Assembly: GCA_018806985.1 (NCBI GenBank) | Contig: JADANN010000041.1 | Location: 1 to 64,000 of the forward strand | From: Angiostrongylus vasorum | Taxonomy: Eukaryota; Nematoda; Chromadorea; Rhabditida; Metastrongylidae | Direction: 5' to 3' | Length of the DNA stretch: 64,000 nucleotides | In this document: one piece after another, positions 1 through 10,599 of the stretch | Numbering within the stretch: the first letter of the stretch is position 1 | How the letters are laid out: each line of letters begins with the position of its first letter | Made by a program: the position numbers and the translations under genes | Notes under the pieces: generated by a model | Databases searched by the model: none | What the model was told of the DNA's origin: nothing | What the model saw: only the letters and a program-made list of their open reading frames with translations

Positions 1-619
1 CGAGTGAGTTCCACTCGTAACAGCGTGGCTTATTTGTCATCCTTGATGAATTGAATCACTGTTTTAAGACGTATTAGTCGGTCCATCAACAGGCGTCTGC
101 TAATTGCAAACCGATGCACTAACATTAACCTACTATAGTTGGAAGTTGAACTGGTAGTTTTGTAAATACTATTAGTTATTTATTGTAGGTGTTGTTCAAA
201 GAGCTTGGTAGTTTTTCTCTTCAGGTTTGGTCATTCGTTTTCTTAGTCGGCTAGGAGTGGTTCTTAGAGAGATGATAAGTACGGCGAAGGTGATGCAGAA
301 TCGTGAACTCGGCAAGAAATCTGAACAAGCTCCTCTTTGAATCAAGAGAGATATTGTGTTTACTTCTTGTTTATATTCTATACTCCTATTCTCTCTTCTG
401 TCAGGTTTATATTTCTATGCTCTTATTGTCTCTTTCTGTCAGCTTCTGCAGTGTATAGTATCAACGCAGATTGGCTTAATGTCTTTCTATTCTTTGATGA
501 ATCTGTTCGTCCGTTTCACTTTCTGTGTAACACATTTTTCTCCTGCCTCTTCTTTGTACTTCGAACCCTTTGTTTTCCTTAATTGGTGTGTCCATCAGCT
601 ATTATTGGTCTGATCTACT
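1..619. other. Unassigned T-rich DNA
   Basis: I see no gene, RNA or recognised repeat here. The stretch is pyrimidine-rich on the plus strand around 337-610, which opens two overlapping frames of about 80 codons. Both have low-complexity Phe/Leu/Ser/Cys composition typical of chance translation of T-rich DNA. The right end may run into the untranslated leader of the RTE copy that follows. Confidence 0.4.
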
Positions 620-1905
620 TTAGCTTTTCCCTTTCGTTTTCTTCTATTGTTCTAACTGGTCCACGGATCTCCCTCATATGAGGGATCTCGAGCCGGTTAG
701 TCGCGAGGCTACGTGGCGCGTCCCCAGATGGTGGATAGGGGGTTAATCGCGGACCAAAAGCGACCTTTGCTTCCCTGAGACGCAGATGGATCCAGGGGAT
801 GGACTCCCTGTTTCTGCTGAGCCGATTTGGCACATGCTTTCTGTATTTGCTAGGCGTATTCATACATGCGTGTGTGCATGCGTTCTCGCTTGTGCGAATT
901 GTATTCTACGAGTCAATTCGGGCAAAAACCTGCAATCAAGTGATAGGGAAGTATACGGGAGGAGGTTAGCAGTTGCCTCCAACAAATAAGCTCCATTTCC
1001 ACTCTGGGAGAGCCTGACAAGCTACCCGTGAGTATACCCAGCCCCCACGTTCAGAGCCCGGCAAGCTATACGTGGGCATCAAAATACTAAGCACAGTAAA
1101 AAAAAACTGGCCCTCATTCCCTTGACCCCGAAAGAGCCCCCAATTTCGCAGCGTTGGGTAGAACGAGTACAGAGAGGTTGCTAAAATCTTAGGGCCAATG
1201 GAAGCTGCCTGGATCACGAATAACTATGGTGACGATCTGTACCTACAATACACACATCCGAGTCCTCGATAGATGACTTGCTCATGCAAGCAAGAAGGAT
1301 AAAGTACGACGTTATCGGCCTGGCCGATACGAGACGACGTCAACCATTCAACGCAGTGTCTGACACCGGAGAAGAATTGTTCCTCGGAACATGCGACAGT
1401 AGAGGAGTTGGCGGCGTCGGCTTTCTCGTCAACACGAGTTTGTCCATGAACATCGATTCGTTCGAACAACTTACAACCCGAATCGGACGTTTACGATTAA
1501 AAAGATGTGGATCAATACCGGTTTTGACAATCTTCGTCATTTACGCGCCCGACATCAAACTATGACTAAAAAGAAGTCGAAGCGTTCTATACGGACTTGG
1601 AGAAGTTCTACAGAGAAGACCATACATTCTTCAAGGTCATCATTAGAGATTTCAATGCCAAGATTGGACCAAGAAGAACGTCTGAAGAACGTCACATTGG
1701 GACCCATGGATTAGAATGGAACGAACAGGGTGAGCGGCTTTCTGAGTTTATCATGACGACCAAGCCCATCCATGGTAACTCACAATTCTAGAAGCCACAC
1801 CCTCAACGCTGGACGTGGGAGTCTCCCAGTGGAGAGTACCGTAACGAAATAGGCGACATCATAGTAAATAGAAGGTCTTGCTTTACCGAAATTGCTGTTG
1901 TCTTA
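620..1905 (+). mobile_element. RTE-type non-LTR retrotransposon, 5' region and endonuclease fragment
   Basis: This is a degraded RTE (LINE) copy. From about 1,228 the plus strand encodes an AP-type endonuclease domain, which in the intact element nicks target DNA for reverse transcription. Visible in order are ICTYN near 1,233, the stretch [39 protein letters not shown] near 1,545, then after a frame change [35 protein letters not shown] and RWTWESPSGEYRNEIGDIIV. NEIGDIIV corresponds to the family's EIDHIIV-like catalytic region, with the usual DH changed to GD. Frame breaks near 1,565, 1,597 and 1,790 make it inactive. The DNA upstream (about 620-1,228) is probably leader sequence of the same element, inferred from hookworm RTE copies I recall and not from coding content. 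Homology ends abruptly at about 1,900, where the next piece runs in the opposite direction. Confidence 0.85.
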
Positions 1906-2160
1906 TTGGAACCGGTGGTACAACATATCCATCCTCCTTTATTTCATATGACGGAAGGTGGACGTGGCTATCGAAGAGATCCGAGTAGTATTCGTGAACA
2001 ATTTTCTCCACTACCTTTCTGGACGCTGTAACTGTTCCATCTGGGCGCCGGAGTGCAATCATCTTGGTCTTCAAATTGGCGAAGCTTCGGTGGGCTTTGC
2101 GAATGCTTTTCCCAGCCTCTGCAGCTTCGACCATTACTGCTGCTCTTCACTCTTTAAAAT
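1906..2160 (-). mobile_element. RTE linker segment (between endonuclease and reverse transcriptase), inverted
   Basis: The minus strand encodes an RTE linker segment from 2,134 down to about 1,906. Its landmarks are EAAEAGKSIRKAHRSFANLK, then RRPDGTVTASRKVVEK, YYSDLFDSHVHLPSY and EDGYVVP. In intact RTE proteins this region lies between the endonuclease and the reverse transcriptase. It points the opposite way to the endonuclease piece at 620-1,905, and the two meet tail to tail near 1,905. The roughly 230-residue stretch that normally separates them is missing. The likely cause is inversion with deletion after insertion, or two separate truncated insertions. Not functional. Confidence 0.85.
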
Positions 2161-2194
2161 CTTCTTTTATCGCCTGTCTGCATTGTTTCTCTTG

Positions 2195-2405
2195 TGGATC
2201 TGAGAGAGATTTGCCACCATGGCACATTGATTCCAGGGCGCTGGTCGATCCTGGTACTGGCTCTTAGTTAGGCTTCCTGACGGAAACGGCGGACTCGTTC
2301 TCAGCATGGGAGACCCTGCCAGAGGGATGAACCCCACAGTTGTATGTCGCAGTCCGACATCCAGCAACACCTCCTATCCACGATGAGGCGGTAAGGCGTT
2401 GGGAG
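2195..2405 (-). repeat. Dispersed repeat family B, 5' half
   Basis: This copy matches the other family B copies at 4,085, 4,845, 10,095, 20,620, 29,480 and 37,215. On the minus strand it starts with the family's opening, a GCCTCATCGTGG-like sequence at about 2,385-2,395. It then carries GTCGGACTGCGACATAC, the GGCAGGGTCTCCCA-like block, the TCAGGAAGCC-like block and GATCGACCAGCGCC, and it ends after a TGATCCACAAG-like box. The 3' half with the splice-donor-like end is absent. The biological class is unknown. It resembles a SINE or small non-autonomous element in size (about 390 bp when full length). Confidence 0.65.
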
Positions 2406-3125
2406 AACATGGAATGTTGGCTCAAAAAAATTCTTCAGTTCGTATAAAATACAGGAGCGTTATAAGGTAATATACCCCCAGCTCAATCACGGAACATATA
2501 AAAATAAAATCAGAACACTTCTTTTAAGAATGTTATCCAATTAGTCAGCAATTGAGGAGTAGCATAGCTCGAAATCGATTCACTGGATCAATTGTCTATT
2601 TACTCTGAAATTTTCAATACAGAAGTTCATAGGCAGATGGCATTCACATCACAAACACTTTTACGAAATCACACGAAATCAATATGAAACCACGACACTA
2701 TCAACACATAACGATCGACGTTTAGTCCTAGGTTGCTCGCAGACCTAGTAACTCGTTTGCCTTTCACACAGCGCAGAACATAGTTAACGATGTTTGTTCT
2801 TCTATAAGCAAAGGACTCGACAAGTCGGGAAGTTAAGGTGGTTATAGAGGATTCCTTGGTTTCTTATGTAGGGTTACGTATGCTACTGTATACTGTATGT
2901 TACTATAGTCGACCATCCAACCACACTACTGTCAGTGTGCTGGTACTCTTTCTATCATCTTATGTTGAGTATATCTCGGTATAACTGCCCATTCCATACA
3001 GAAGACATGTTTCATTATAACGAGGGAAAGCGAAGTAACAGTTCATTACCATCCCATATTGTCCCTAGGTCTCGAATTTTCTTTGTTGCAGAGTGCATTA
3101 GGCCTGACAATTAAACTCGTCCCAG
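2406..3125. other. Unassigned DNA
   Basis: No recognised gene or repeat. A nematode-like acceptor (TTTGTTGCAG) ends at 3,092, but the reading frame used by the following exon-like block meets a stop at about 3,111. The acceptor is therefore either unused or belongs to another frame. Confidence 0.4.
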
Positions 3126-3396
3126 GAAGTTTTCTGTAAATTATGAACTACCACGAATATGTTTTCTCGGCCAAGTTCCGGCGCGACTCAAACGTTGCCA
3201 CAATCACCTGCCGCTACTGCTACCACTACCCAAAGGCCAAAATCAAACGAATCACATGAAAACCAAAAACTGTAGAAAAAAAAGGCTGAACCTGTCTAGT
3301 AAACGTCTCGACTACGTCACCAATATACAATTTTCATCAAGTGAGGACGACAGTTGGTGCTACTACGAGATTTACATTATAGACAGTGAAGAAAAG
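3126..3396 (+). CDS. Possible exon of an unrecognised gene
   Basis: One frame stays open for 90 codons between a CCCAG acceptor ending at 3,125 and a GTAAGC donor at 3,397. The product begins KFSVNYELPRICFLGQ and ends NIQFSSSEDDSWCYYEIYI then IDSEEK. The last third is balanced in charge and looks protein-like; the first third is less convincing. I recognise no family. A stop lies 11 bases upstream of the acceptor in this frame, so the block must start near here if it is real. The next exon-like pieces on the same strand are at 3,745 and 3,899. It could be a real internal exon, a gene relic, or a chance open frame. Confidence 0.35.
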
Positions 3397-3744
3397 GTAA
3401 GCCATTAAGCACAGACCTGCCTCCAGCTAAGGGCACATATTCAACCTAAAAGAAAGTTGACATCACCGCATATTAGTCTATACAAGTGAGATACTCCCTT
3501 AAAACAAGAACAATAAGTGAGTAATTAACTTAACTCCCCTGGTCAGGTTGAAAAACTTCGAACATTGATGAAGTATTTCGAAAATTTCTTATTAAAGGAT
3601 GCAGTCCTATTCTCCGTAGAGTATGTTGTCAGCAAGCCAGAACATCAAAACGCAAATACATTCGGTTGCTAGCTATGATCCTATAGTAATACTCCGAGCA
3701 ATATCATGATAATCAAGATATACGAAATAGTCCATGTGTTACAG

Positions 3745-3987
3745 TAACTGATGCAAAGTTCTCAGAGGTTTGGGAGACAATTAGAAAGAGCAATCAACCA
3801 TTTTTTTATAAATGAACTTCGGCCTGAACTAGGTTGTCGAGGCTGTGGACGAGAACTAAGTAGGAACGAACAAGAGATTAAAAGCTTTTTGAGTATACAA
3901 GAGCGTTTTACACGGAACAAAGTTGTTGGAAAAATTTTACGAAACTTTTAAAACAAGTGCAATCTTATGAATCAGAAAGATCTATAG
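3745..3987 (+). pseudogene. Exon-like fragments, broken reading frame
   Basis: After an acceptor-like TGTTACAG ending at 3,744, one frame reads TDAKFSEVWETIRKSNQPFF and stops at about 3,809. A second frame opens at about 3,899 with YTRAFYTEQSCWKNFTKLLK, then QVQSYESERSI, and meets a donor-like GTAACT at 3,988. Both have protein-like composition. A third frame spanning the gap, starting at 3,751, is open for 66 codons and contains ELGCRGCGRELSRNEQE. At most one of the overlapping readings can be right. Stops and lack of a shared frame suggest a decayed gene or two short exons. No family recognised. Confidence 0.25.
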
Positions 3988-4084
3988 GTAACTGATTACA
4001 ATTCTGGAGATTTTTTTGAAAATATACGCTTTCAGACATCGAATGAAAGATATCAGAGGCCGTTTGCGCACAATTACTATTTAT

Positions 4085-4445
4085 TAACGGCGTGTCATAT
4101 ACCCATTCCAACGCTGGGAGGTGTTCCTGTGTATCTGGTTGCGATATACAGCAGGGTATTCATCTTTTCGGCAGGGTCTCCCAAATTTAGAAGCAGCCCG
4201 CCGTCTCGATCAGGAAGCCCAGCTAAGAGTAAACCCATACCAGGATCCACCACTGTCCTGGTACTCCCTCTGATCCACAAGGGCGGCGACTGGTTATGGT
4301 GGTGACGGCGTTGAGCAGACTTTGGCCAGGCTGCCCTAGGTACTCCAGAGAAACACAATGGCTAAACCAGCAAAACTCCGAAAAGTAGAGAATATGCTGA
4401 GGCCAGCACAACCAATGTGAATGGGCCGCCCGAAGTCAGTCCAGA
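4085..4445 (+). repeat. Dispersed repeat family B, near full length
   Basis: The copy opens with a degraded CGCTGGGAGGTGTTCC-like start at about 4,110 and carries every internal block of the family, including CAGGATCCACCACTGTCCTG at 4,241. Near 4,358 it reads ATGGCTAAACCAGCAAAACT, and it ends CCAGATAAGTAAGT at 4,441-4,454. That terminal AAGTAAGT matches a 5' splice site consensus, as in the other complete copies. It sits directly upstream of the Cys-rich exon-like block at 4,449. Confidence 0.75.
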
Positions 4446-4448
4446 TAA

Positions 4449-4680
4449 GTAAGTGTCAAACAGAGTGAACGAATTGAACGAAGAATCGCAAGAGTAAGGA
4501 TGTATTTTTGTTTACGTTCTCCACCAACTCCTGAATATCGTTGTCGATCAAACAATGTATTAATGACATGCATAGAGGAAACATGTGCAGTAAATTTGGA
4601 TGAAAAATGCTCCACTTTCGGGAGAATAGATGGAACAAAAGTGGGAAACTCCCAAGTTTGCAACTGTTTCGCAATTTATC
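4449..4680 (+). CDS. Cysteine-rich exon-like block, unrecognised
   Basis: The frame is open from 4,449 to 4,805. The convincing part is about 4,530-4,670. It reads CRSNNVLMTCIEETC, then AVNLDEKCSTFGRIDGTKVG, then NSQVCNCF. That is six cysteines in 42 residues, with acidic and polar residues between them, as expected for a small secreted disulfide-rich domain. The remainder to 4,805 (YPPGASHVLRY onward) is less protein-like and may be intron. I cannot see a clear acceptor; an ATG lies at 4,500 but gives no signal-peptide-like hydrophobic start. Neighbouring exon-like blocks on the same strand lie at 3,126-3,987. I do not recognise the domain. Confidence 0.4.
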
Positions 4681-4844
4681 CGCCTGGTGCTTCCCATGTC
4701 CTGCGATATGTATACGAACTTTCCTATTCTTATCATAATTTCAAAATTTCGTGCATCGTAGAAAATGTCATCGTCTCATTTTTGGTACCTCACGACCAGG
4801 TTTGAGTTTTTTTTTGCTTCTTTTGACCAACGTATACCATCTTA

Positions 4845-5122
4845 GTTGGATGCTTGGATATTTGGGTACTTGGAACGCCGATGTTCAGTGCTTGTGTGGG
4901 CCCCCAGCATAATCTCCATTTGTTCGGAGAGTTGCTGGTTTAGCCATTGTGGTTTTCCTGGATTCGCCAGGACGGCCTGGCCAAAGTCTGTCCTACGTCT
5001 TCACCACCAGAGGCAGTCGCAGCCCTTATGGATCAGAGGGAGATTTGCCACCATGCGACTTTGAGTCCGACACGCAGGAACACCCGCCCACGATGAGGCG
5101 GTAAACCGTTGGGAGGATCCTC
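4845..5122 (-). repeat. Dispersed repeat family B, internally deleted
   Basis: On the minus strand this copy starts at the CGCCTCATCGTGGG-like end (5,087-5,103) and loses most of the middle. It resumes at TCATAAGG-like and GGCTGCGACTGCCT (about 5,010-5,030) and runs through GGCCAGGC and GGCTAAACCAGCAA to its 3' end at about 4,850. The 3' boundary reads CCAAGTACCCAAATATCCAA, so the donor-like end is mutated (GTACCC for GTAAGT). Confidence 0.7.
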
Positions 5123-6109
5123 TATTAAGAGAAGGCTTTTGACATCATAAGTCAGAGAGTATTCAGACACTCTACACCTCTATCTCCTCTAATGAGTAGC
5201 TTGCAAGGGAATCAGTAGGGCTGAGTTTTGCTGGCTGTCAGAACTGCCTATGTCACTCTACTCACTTCAAAGACACGAAGAGAATCACGGGTTCGTTTGG
5301 TTATATGGCTGAGTAGCCTGACTGTTTTCTGTTGCGCAGGTATTCACAGATAGTTAGTTGGTCATACTGCATGACGTCAGTTAATTCCTAAATGAAGTGT
5401 ACTGGTGAGTATTTACAATTGTTAGAAAGTTGCAATGCTCGTAAATTGCATGCTACAGTTTCAATATGCTTTCTGAAAAGGACAAATTTGTCTCTTAATC
5501 TATCCAAAAGTTGGTAGCTGAATAAATTCGCTTCCTGCTTGGAGCAACGCTGTCGTTTGCGGGGCACGTTGTCCTCTGACGTTTATATGCTGCTCATCGG
5601 TCCTCGTTGCGCTAAGTGAGTTCTTATTCCTAGGAGATTTTAACACGCATTCATTAAGTGTAACATTAACTAGGCCAGTGGAAAATCGATGCAACTCTTA
5701 CACTTTTCTTTTTGTTACAAGTTTATTTCAATAACAGTGTTCTAAGATAATATGACAAATGAACTAATCGCTTGAATCGAAAGTTAAGTTAGAGATTAAA
5801 TGTTTCTCTTTTTAAATGTGGCTCTTCGAAGTTGATGATATGTCATGACGAGAATTTCTGAAGTCGGGCGTGAAAGTTAAACGGTACTTGTGCACATGTT
5901 GTTAGTGCACACCCACAAAAGACTGCGTTGGTGACGACTTTCTAATGTAATTCGAGACTTCGGAAAAAAAAAACTTGCATAAGAAGAAAAACACCAGATA
6001 AGCAAGTCTTTTCTGGACCACGAGCAAGTCGTAAAGACGGAACCAACAAAACGAAGTGATGTATTTTCGTTTGCATTTGATTGCTCATCTATTTTTATTT
6101 CTATCCATC
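5123..6109. other. Unassigned DNA
   Basis: No recognised gene or repeat. Open frames here do not exceed about 65 codons and have no protein-like landmarks. Confidence 0.4.
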
Positions 6110-6415
6110 AACGTAGAGGCGCGTGTGGTGCAGTGCTTGGAGGCGTCACTGCGGCACGCTCGTGGAATCGATCCAGCGCCCATGGCTCACTAAGCCTTGC
6201 ATCACTCCGGGGTCGGCAAATTGCTACCAGACTTGTCTTGGAGGATAGCAGCACTGGCTCGATACATCGGTAGGCCACCGCAAGTGATTGTATAAGCCAG
6301 ATATGCATTGAATCACCTCCAACGATACTTAATGAAGGGGAATGCATGGCGCATCCCTCAGGGATTGATCAACGTCGACAGCTTTATCCTTTATCCACAA
6401 ACGTCAGCAAGGAAG
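6110..6415 (+). repeat. tRNA-like SINE, family C
   Basis: Reading plus, the copy begins GGCGCGTGTGGTGCAGTG, which contains an A-box-like TGGTGCAGTG. It then has GAATCGATCC, a B-box-like element, at about 6,165. Both are internal RNA polymerase III promoter motifs inherited from a tRNA. The tRNA-unrelated body follows: CAGACTTGTC near 6,230, GGCTCGATACATCGGTAGGC and GATATGCATTGAATCACCTC. The tail is TGATCAACGTCGACAGCTTT then ATCCTTTATCC. Other copies are at 8,155, 9,470, 24,495, 33,270, 53,505 and 57,335. tRNA ancestry is inferred from box sequences only; no terminal poly(A) is obvious. Confidence 0.75.
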
Positions 6416-6937
6416 CCAAGAACTTATGCGAAGTGTTTCAAGCGTTCTCAGTGTACCAAAATTATTTTCATACTTGCTAAGTTAACGTTAATTGCTAGTA
6501 GTTCCTGGTTAACTTCTATATGCGTTATTTTATAACACTATTTTCAAAATTGAATAGCACGTACTGTCAATGAAAAGGGAGAAAAATATCAATTGTAGCT
6601 GCTTTCAATGAAACGTGTCTAAGCTCTGAAGGAGGCGTGTTCACCAAACATCAGCGGTTTTACTTCAAACATCAAAGAAGAACCAGACGTTAAGAGCAAA
6701 ATAATCAATCCGAGCAGCTTAAAATGCCACTTTTTCGCAAACCCAGCTCTTCAGTCAAACTAAAAATGACAGAAATTGATACACTTTGTTAGGATGCCAT
6801 ACATTGGATATTGCATTAGCATTGAAATTTGGATCTCTGGAACCCATTCTCGTCGAGTTTTCTAACATCCTCCTGCTCATAGTCACGTAAGTTGCTGTGA
6901 GAAACCTCCTATCAGCTAACCATACTGTCAGTTAATA
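6416..6937. other. Unassigned DNA
   Basis: No recognised gene, RNA or repeat. A 75-codon frame at 6,308-6,535 overlaps the SINE and is not protein-like. Confidence 0.4.
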
Positions 6938-7040
6938 TCAGCCCCTGGAAAGGATAATAGCGTGTTCGATCCCCACCGCAGACAACTGCGGTTCGGAGTT
7001 TTGCAATTATCGCAGCACCACCGTGGATGTTTTTCACATA
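6938..7040 (+). repeat. tRNA-like SINE, family A, 3' part
   Basis: The copy carries GTTCGATCCCCACCGCAGAC at 6,964, whose first 14 bases match a polymerase III B box. The family hairpin CCGCAGACAACTGCGG follows, then GTTCGGAGTTTTGCAA and a GCAGCACCACCGTGG end. The A-box portion is truncated. Other copies: 7,235, 17,570, 18,100, 26,897, 27,185, 46,535, 52,765 and 59,865, plus the mirror copies in the right arm. Confidence 0.7.
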
Positions 7041-7229
7041 ATACCCCGCCGTGTAAAATTGTAGTATGCAGTAAACAAAAAGTTAATATTAAGAGCTTAG
7101 TGCTGCGGAAGGGAAGCCGAAAAACTCCTAAGAACTGCGTTTTATAAACACAAAGCAAGAACGCCTATTTCTTATGGGCAATAGCTAGAATTCACAATAT
7201 TTAGCCTTTTATTTTCTGCCTTCTTTACT

Positions 7230-7440
7230 TTTTATGGCAGGTTATTATTATGCGAAATACAACCACAAGATTGCTGAGATATTTGCAAAACTCCGGACCG
7301 CAGGTGTTTGCGGTGGGGGAACGAACGCGCTATTGTCCTTTCCAGGGAGTAACGCGTTCACCACCACACCATGCGGGTCCTTCGTTTCGCCTGTCTCTCG
7401 GCTAGTTCTTATCGAACTGTGCCGTCAGCATTCACCCGTA
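7230..7440 (-). repeat. tRNA-like SINE, family A, near full length
   Basis: On the minus strand the copy begins near 7,410 with a leader containing GGCGAAACGAAGGACCC, then GCATGGTGTGGTGGTGAACG, whose TGGTGTGGTGG resembles an A box. The B-box region is at about 7,310-7,335 (GTTCGTTCCCCCACCGC), followed by the hairpin CCGCAAACACCTGCGG and GTCCGGAGTTTTGCAAATAT. This is one of the better preserved copies and a good reference for the family. Confidence 0.75.
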
Positions 7441-7689
7441 ACTAGAATATTAATAAACCCAAGCGCTAGATTCAAAAGGTCGACATTCTGTAAACGTCAG
7501 CATAACATTCCATTTACATGCATTTATGTTCATAAGAAGTGTCCTTTTTTTAGCCGACGCGAGGTTCGTATAGATGTTCTTATTGTTGTTGCTGTCTTTG
7601 TTCAACAATGACTAATTTTTTGGCGACTTCTCCCTCCTCAGACCTTTGCTGTTGAACCACCTGTGTGTTGTTTACGTGTGTATCTTGAG

Positions 7690-8035
7690 TCTCAACCACT
7701 GCTTTAGGAGCACAGTGCTGGTTCGATCCAGTCCCCGGCTCACCACGTCTCTCATCACTCCGGCGGGTCGAGTGTCACCAGAGTACAGTGAGGTCCATCT
7801 TTCTCCCTTCAATCCACGTGGGAACTCCTTAGCACACTTCAGGATTCCGGGAAGAGTCGACTCGACCAACATTCAATAATATTCCTGGTGAAAGCGATAA
7901 AATCCTCAAGCAGGAGCCGAACCCGCATAAGAAATCGAGGATCTTCGGGGAAGATGGATGCGAAGAAATGAAATGAATGCAAGAAAAGTTGGGATCCGCA
8001 TAGTAGGTGTTAAGACGGATCATGTGAAATTTAAA
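7690..8035 (+). repeat. Dispersed SINE-like repeat, family F
   Basis: The copy includes GTGCTGGTTCGATCCAGTCC at 7,719, B-box-like, then CTCTCATCACTCC. It continues with a body containing AGGATTCCGGGAAGAGTCGA, a CGACCAACATTCAATAATAT-like segment, AAGCAGGAGCCGAACCCGCA and AGACGGATCATGTGAAA. Related copies are at 13,620-13,970 (mirror 44,095-44,445), a 3' piece at about 51,860-51,930 and a minus-strand copy at 58,830-59,150. Function and exact ends are unknown. Confidence 0.55.
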
Positions 8036-8154
8036 AGAAATGCCGTTGATCACAATGGTTAACATGATTTGAAAAACCATCCCATTATCATGGACATTGC
8101 TAAAGTACAATACTATATAAACCTTGGATTTTTGAATGATACTCTTTCCTCATT

Positions 8155-8240
8155 ACGTAAGGGATACAGGGTCCGGCGTTGATCAATCCATGAGGGATTC
8201 CTCATGTATTCAACTTCGTCAAGCATCGTTATAACCTACG
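8155..8240 (-). repeat. SINE family C, 3' tail fragment
   Basis: Only the tail of the family is present. On the minus strand it reads TGACGAAGTTGAATACATGA, then GGAATCCCTCATGGATTGAT and CAACGCCGGA, matching the ends of the copies at 6,110 and 9,470. Confidence 0.55.
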
Positions 8241-9469
8241 GGGTCTGCTGATGGATGAGGTTAGTGCTTTTGTCTTCTCAGATATTACTGGTAGCAATCT
8301 GCCAGTCCCCAAAGGATGGAGAGAAGTTTTCCTGTGACCCGAATTCGTTACAAATACCATGTGTACTGCAGGGTACCGCTAACAACTTCGCTTGTTCTTC
8401 ATAATCTTTTCAAGTGTTTTCGCCATTTCTTGTGCTCTTCTTCTTCACTGATTAACCTGAGCTGCGAAAGCTATCCTGCATTCATCTAAGTACTTCTTCA
8501 CCGAAGAACTGTTGTCGTCGTATTGGTGAGGGTACACCCTTTTTTCTGAAAAGAATATTCTAATAAAACTTCGCAAGTTTTTCTTCAGATCAAAGGAAGA
8601 ATAAGATAGTTATATCTTCATGGAGTGAATAATCTTGTCCATGTCGTATTCTTACTACTTGCTCTCGGACCAGCTGACTCTCTGTTTCGTGAGCGATGCA
8701 GAGTATTTAAAGTGAAATCTTCCGTATCCTCAACTATTTCTGGTCGCGCAACTTTTATTTTTAGCGCAATATCGATGCTGGGATTCTTCAGCTCTTCGTT
8801 TCTATTACAACGTATCGCTGGAACGGGCAACGCTAGCTGTTCTTGATATTGATATTTCCTCACATCTCATCACTGCCGAACACTGGAACCTGGCGCGGAA
8901 GCGATAGTAGCGTTAAACAAATACTTTTAAATATCGCTTTAATATGTTTACTCTCGACTATTTATGTTTAACATGTTTTCAAAAGACCTCTATAGCGAGA
9001 GATGTGTATACATGGCGGCATGGGTAGTGCTTTGGCCAGAAGTGCCTTGCAATGCACACTACAACGTTTGCTGGGTCGAATCCTTGCGGTGGTCTATACA
9101 TCTGTTGTGTAAATATTTACACATATATATGTTTATATATACACGTATATATACGCAGAAATAGAATGTAATTTGTTATTCTTCTGTTCTTCTGTTTTCT
9201 CTGCTAATACATCATCAACGTTTTATTTGCATTGTGTAAGGCCATTGATGAGATGTGTTTCCTATGAGCATCCGAAAGAGGAAAAGAAAAATAAATAAGG
9301 TTGCCAATTTCAATGCGATACAAGTGAATGTACATAATTCTGGTTTAATGTCTCGAATTTACATATTGTGGGAATCCCAGCACTTTCTTCATTTATCCGG
9401 TTCCACGTTTCTCATCGATCATCCACGACGTCTTTCTCCGCAAAGCTAGGTTCAACAGGGTTAACGATA
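8241..9469. other. Unassigned DNA
   Basis: No recognised gene or repeat in this 1.2 kb. Short AT-alternating sequence lies near 9,120-9,155. Open frames reach about 80 codons at 8,618-8,863 on both strands, which overlap and carry no recognisable motif. Confidence 0.4.
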
Positions 9470-9775
9470 AACAAAGGATAAAGAAGGATAAAGCTCTCCG
9501 CGTTGACCAATCCTTTAGGGATGCCTCATGCATTCTACCTCATCAAGCGTCGCTTTGGAGGTGACTGAATGCATATCCGGCCTTTACGCGGTGGCCTACC
9601 GATGTATCGAGCCAGTGCTGCTATCCTCCCAGACAAGTCTGCTATCATTTTGCCAACTCCGGAGTGATGGATGGCTTGGTGAGCCATGGGCACAGGGAAC
9701 GATGCCATGTGTGTGTTACAGGGCGCCTCCGACCACTGCGCCACACACGCCACACGCGCCCCTTCTATGAACAAA
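9470..9775 (-). repeat. tRNA-like SINE, family C
   Basis: A near full-length minus-strand copy. It begins near 9,770 with GGGGCGCGTGTGGCGTGTGT and an A-box-like GTGGCGCAGTGG at about 9,728-9,739. The body follows with GCCCATGGCTCACCAAGCCA at about 9,675, GGATAGCAGCACTGGCTCGA at about 9,620, and a tail ending TCAACGCGGAGAGCTTTATC then CTTCTTTATCC at about 9,475. Confidence 0.75.
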
Positions 9776-10094
9776 AGGTGGAGAAGAGCAGATCACAAAC
9801 GGTGCTGATAGCGAATGACGACTCTTACGTGCTTTTTTGGAAGCAGATATTATAGAGCTTTTCATCAGATGGTATTTTTTAAAGGGGACGTAATGGACAA
9901 CGTTGGAGACGGAAATAATCAAATTCTGGTGAAACAAGCTTAACCTAAGAATTATATGGATATTAAACTGAGTGGATACCGCAGTTTAAAACTGCTTTCA
10001 AATGTCTCCTTGAAATTCGATTGCGCGGATTCAACCGTGGTTGCACAGTGTGTATTTGCCACTAGTATAAATAGCCGCCCTTATCTGTAGTATC

Positions 10095-10460
10095 CTCCCA
10101 ACGGTTTACCGCCAGCGTGGCTCGGAGGTGTTCCTTGCTGTCGGGTTGCGGTATACAGCAGGGTGATTCATTGCCTCAGCAGGGCCTCCCGAGCTGAGTC
10201 TGGCGCTGCCATCGGGAAACCAAATTAAGAGTAAACCAATACCAGGATCCACCACCATCCTGGTATAAAATTAGTCGCATGGTGGCAAATCTTCGGATCC
10301 ACAAGGGCTGCAACTGCCTGTGGTGGTGACGACCTGGAGCAGACTTTGGTCTGGCGGACTCTAAGGAACCGCAATTGCTAAACCAGTAAAACCTCGAGAA
10401 AAAATGGAAATTATGCTGGGGCGCACATAACCAGTGAAGACGGGTCATTCAAGTGCTCAA
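10095..10460 (+). repeat. Dispersed repeat family B, near full length
   Basis: The copy opens CCCAACGGTTTACCGCC at about 10,095 and ends TCAAGTGCTCAAGTAAGCAT at 10,448-10,467. All family blocks are present in order. The terminal CAAGTAAGC again reads as a splice donor. The inner pseudo-coding segment (equivalent to the ATGGCTAAACCAGC stretch) starts at about 10,374 but has lost its ATG. Confidence 0.75.
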
Positions 10461-10599
10461 GTAAGCATGTGAAGGATTCCATGTTTTGCAAGAAATTGTT
10501 CTAAGAATCCCATTTAGGATACCATATACACACAAAATTGACTTTATATAATGTTAAAATAACAAGACGTACAAAAATTTAGAGTGATCAATTTTTTGA

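Noticed and set aside
337..613. Hydrophobic frames as membrane proteins
   Set aside because: T-rich DNA gives Phe/Leu-rich translation in two overlapping frames; no start context, splice signals or homology.
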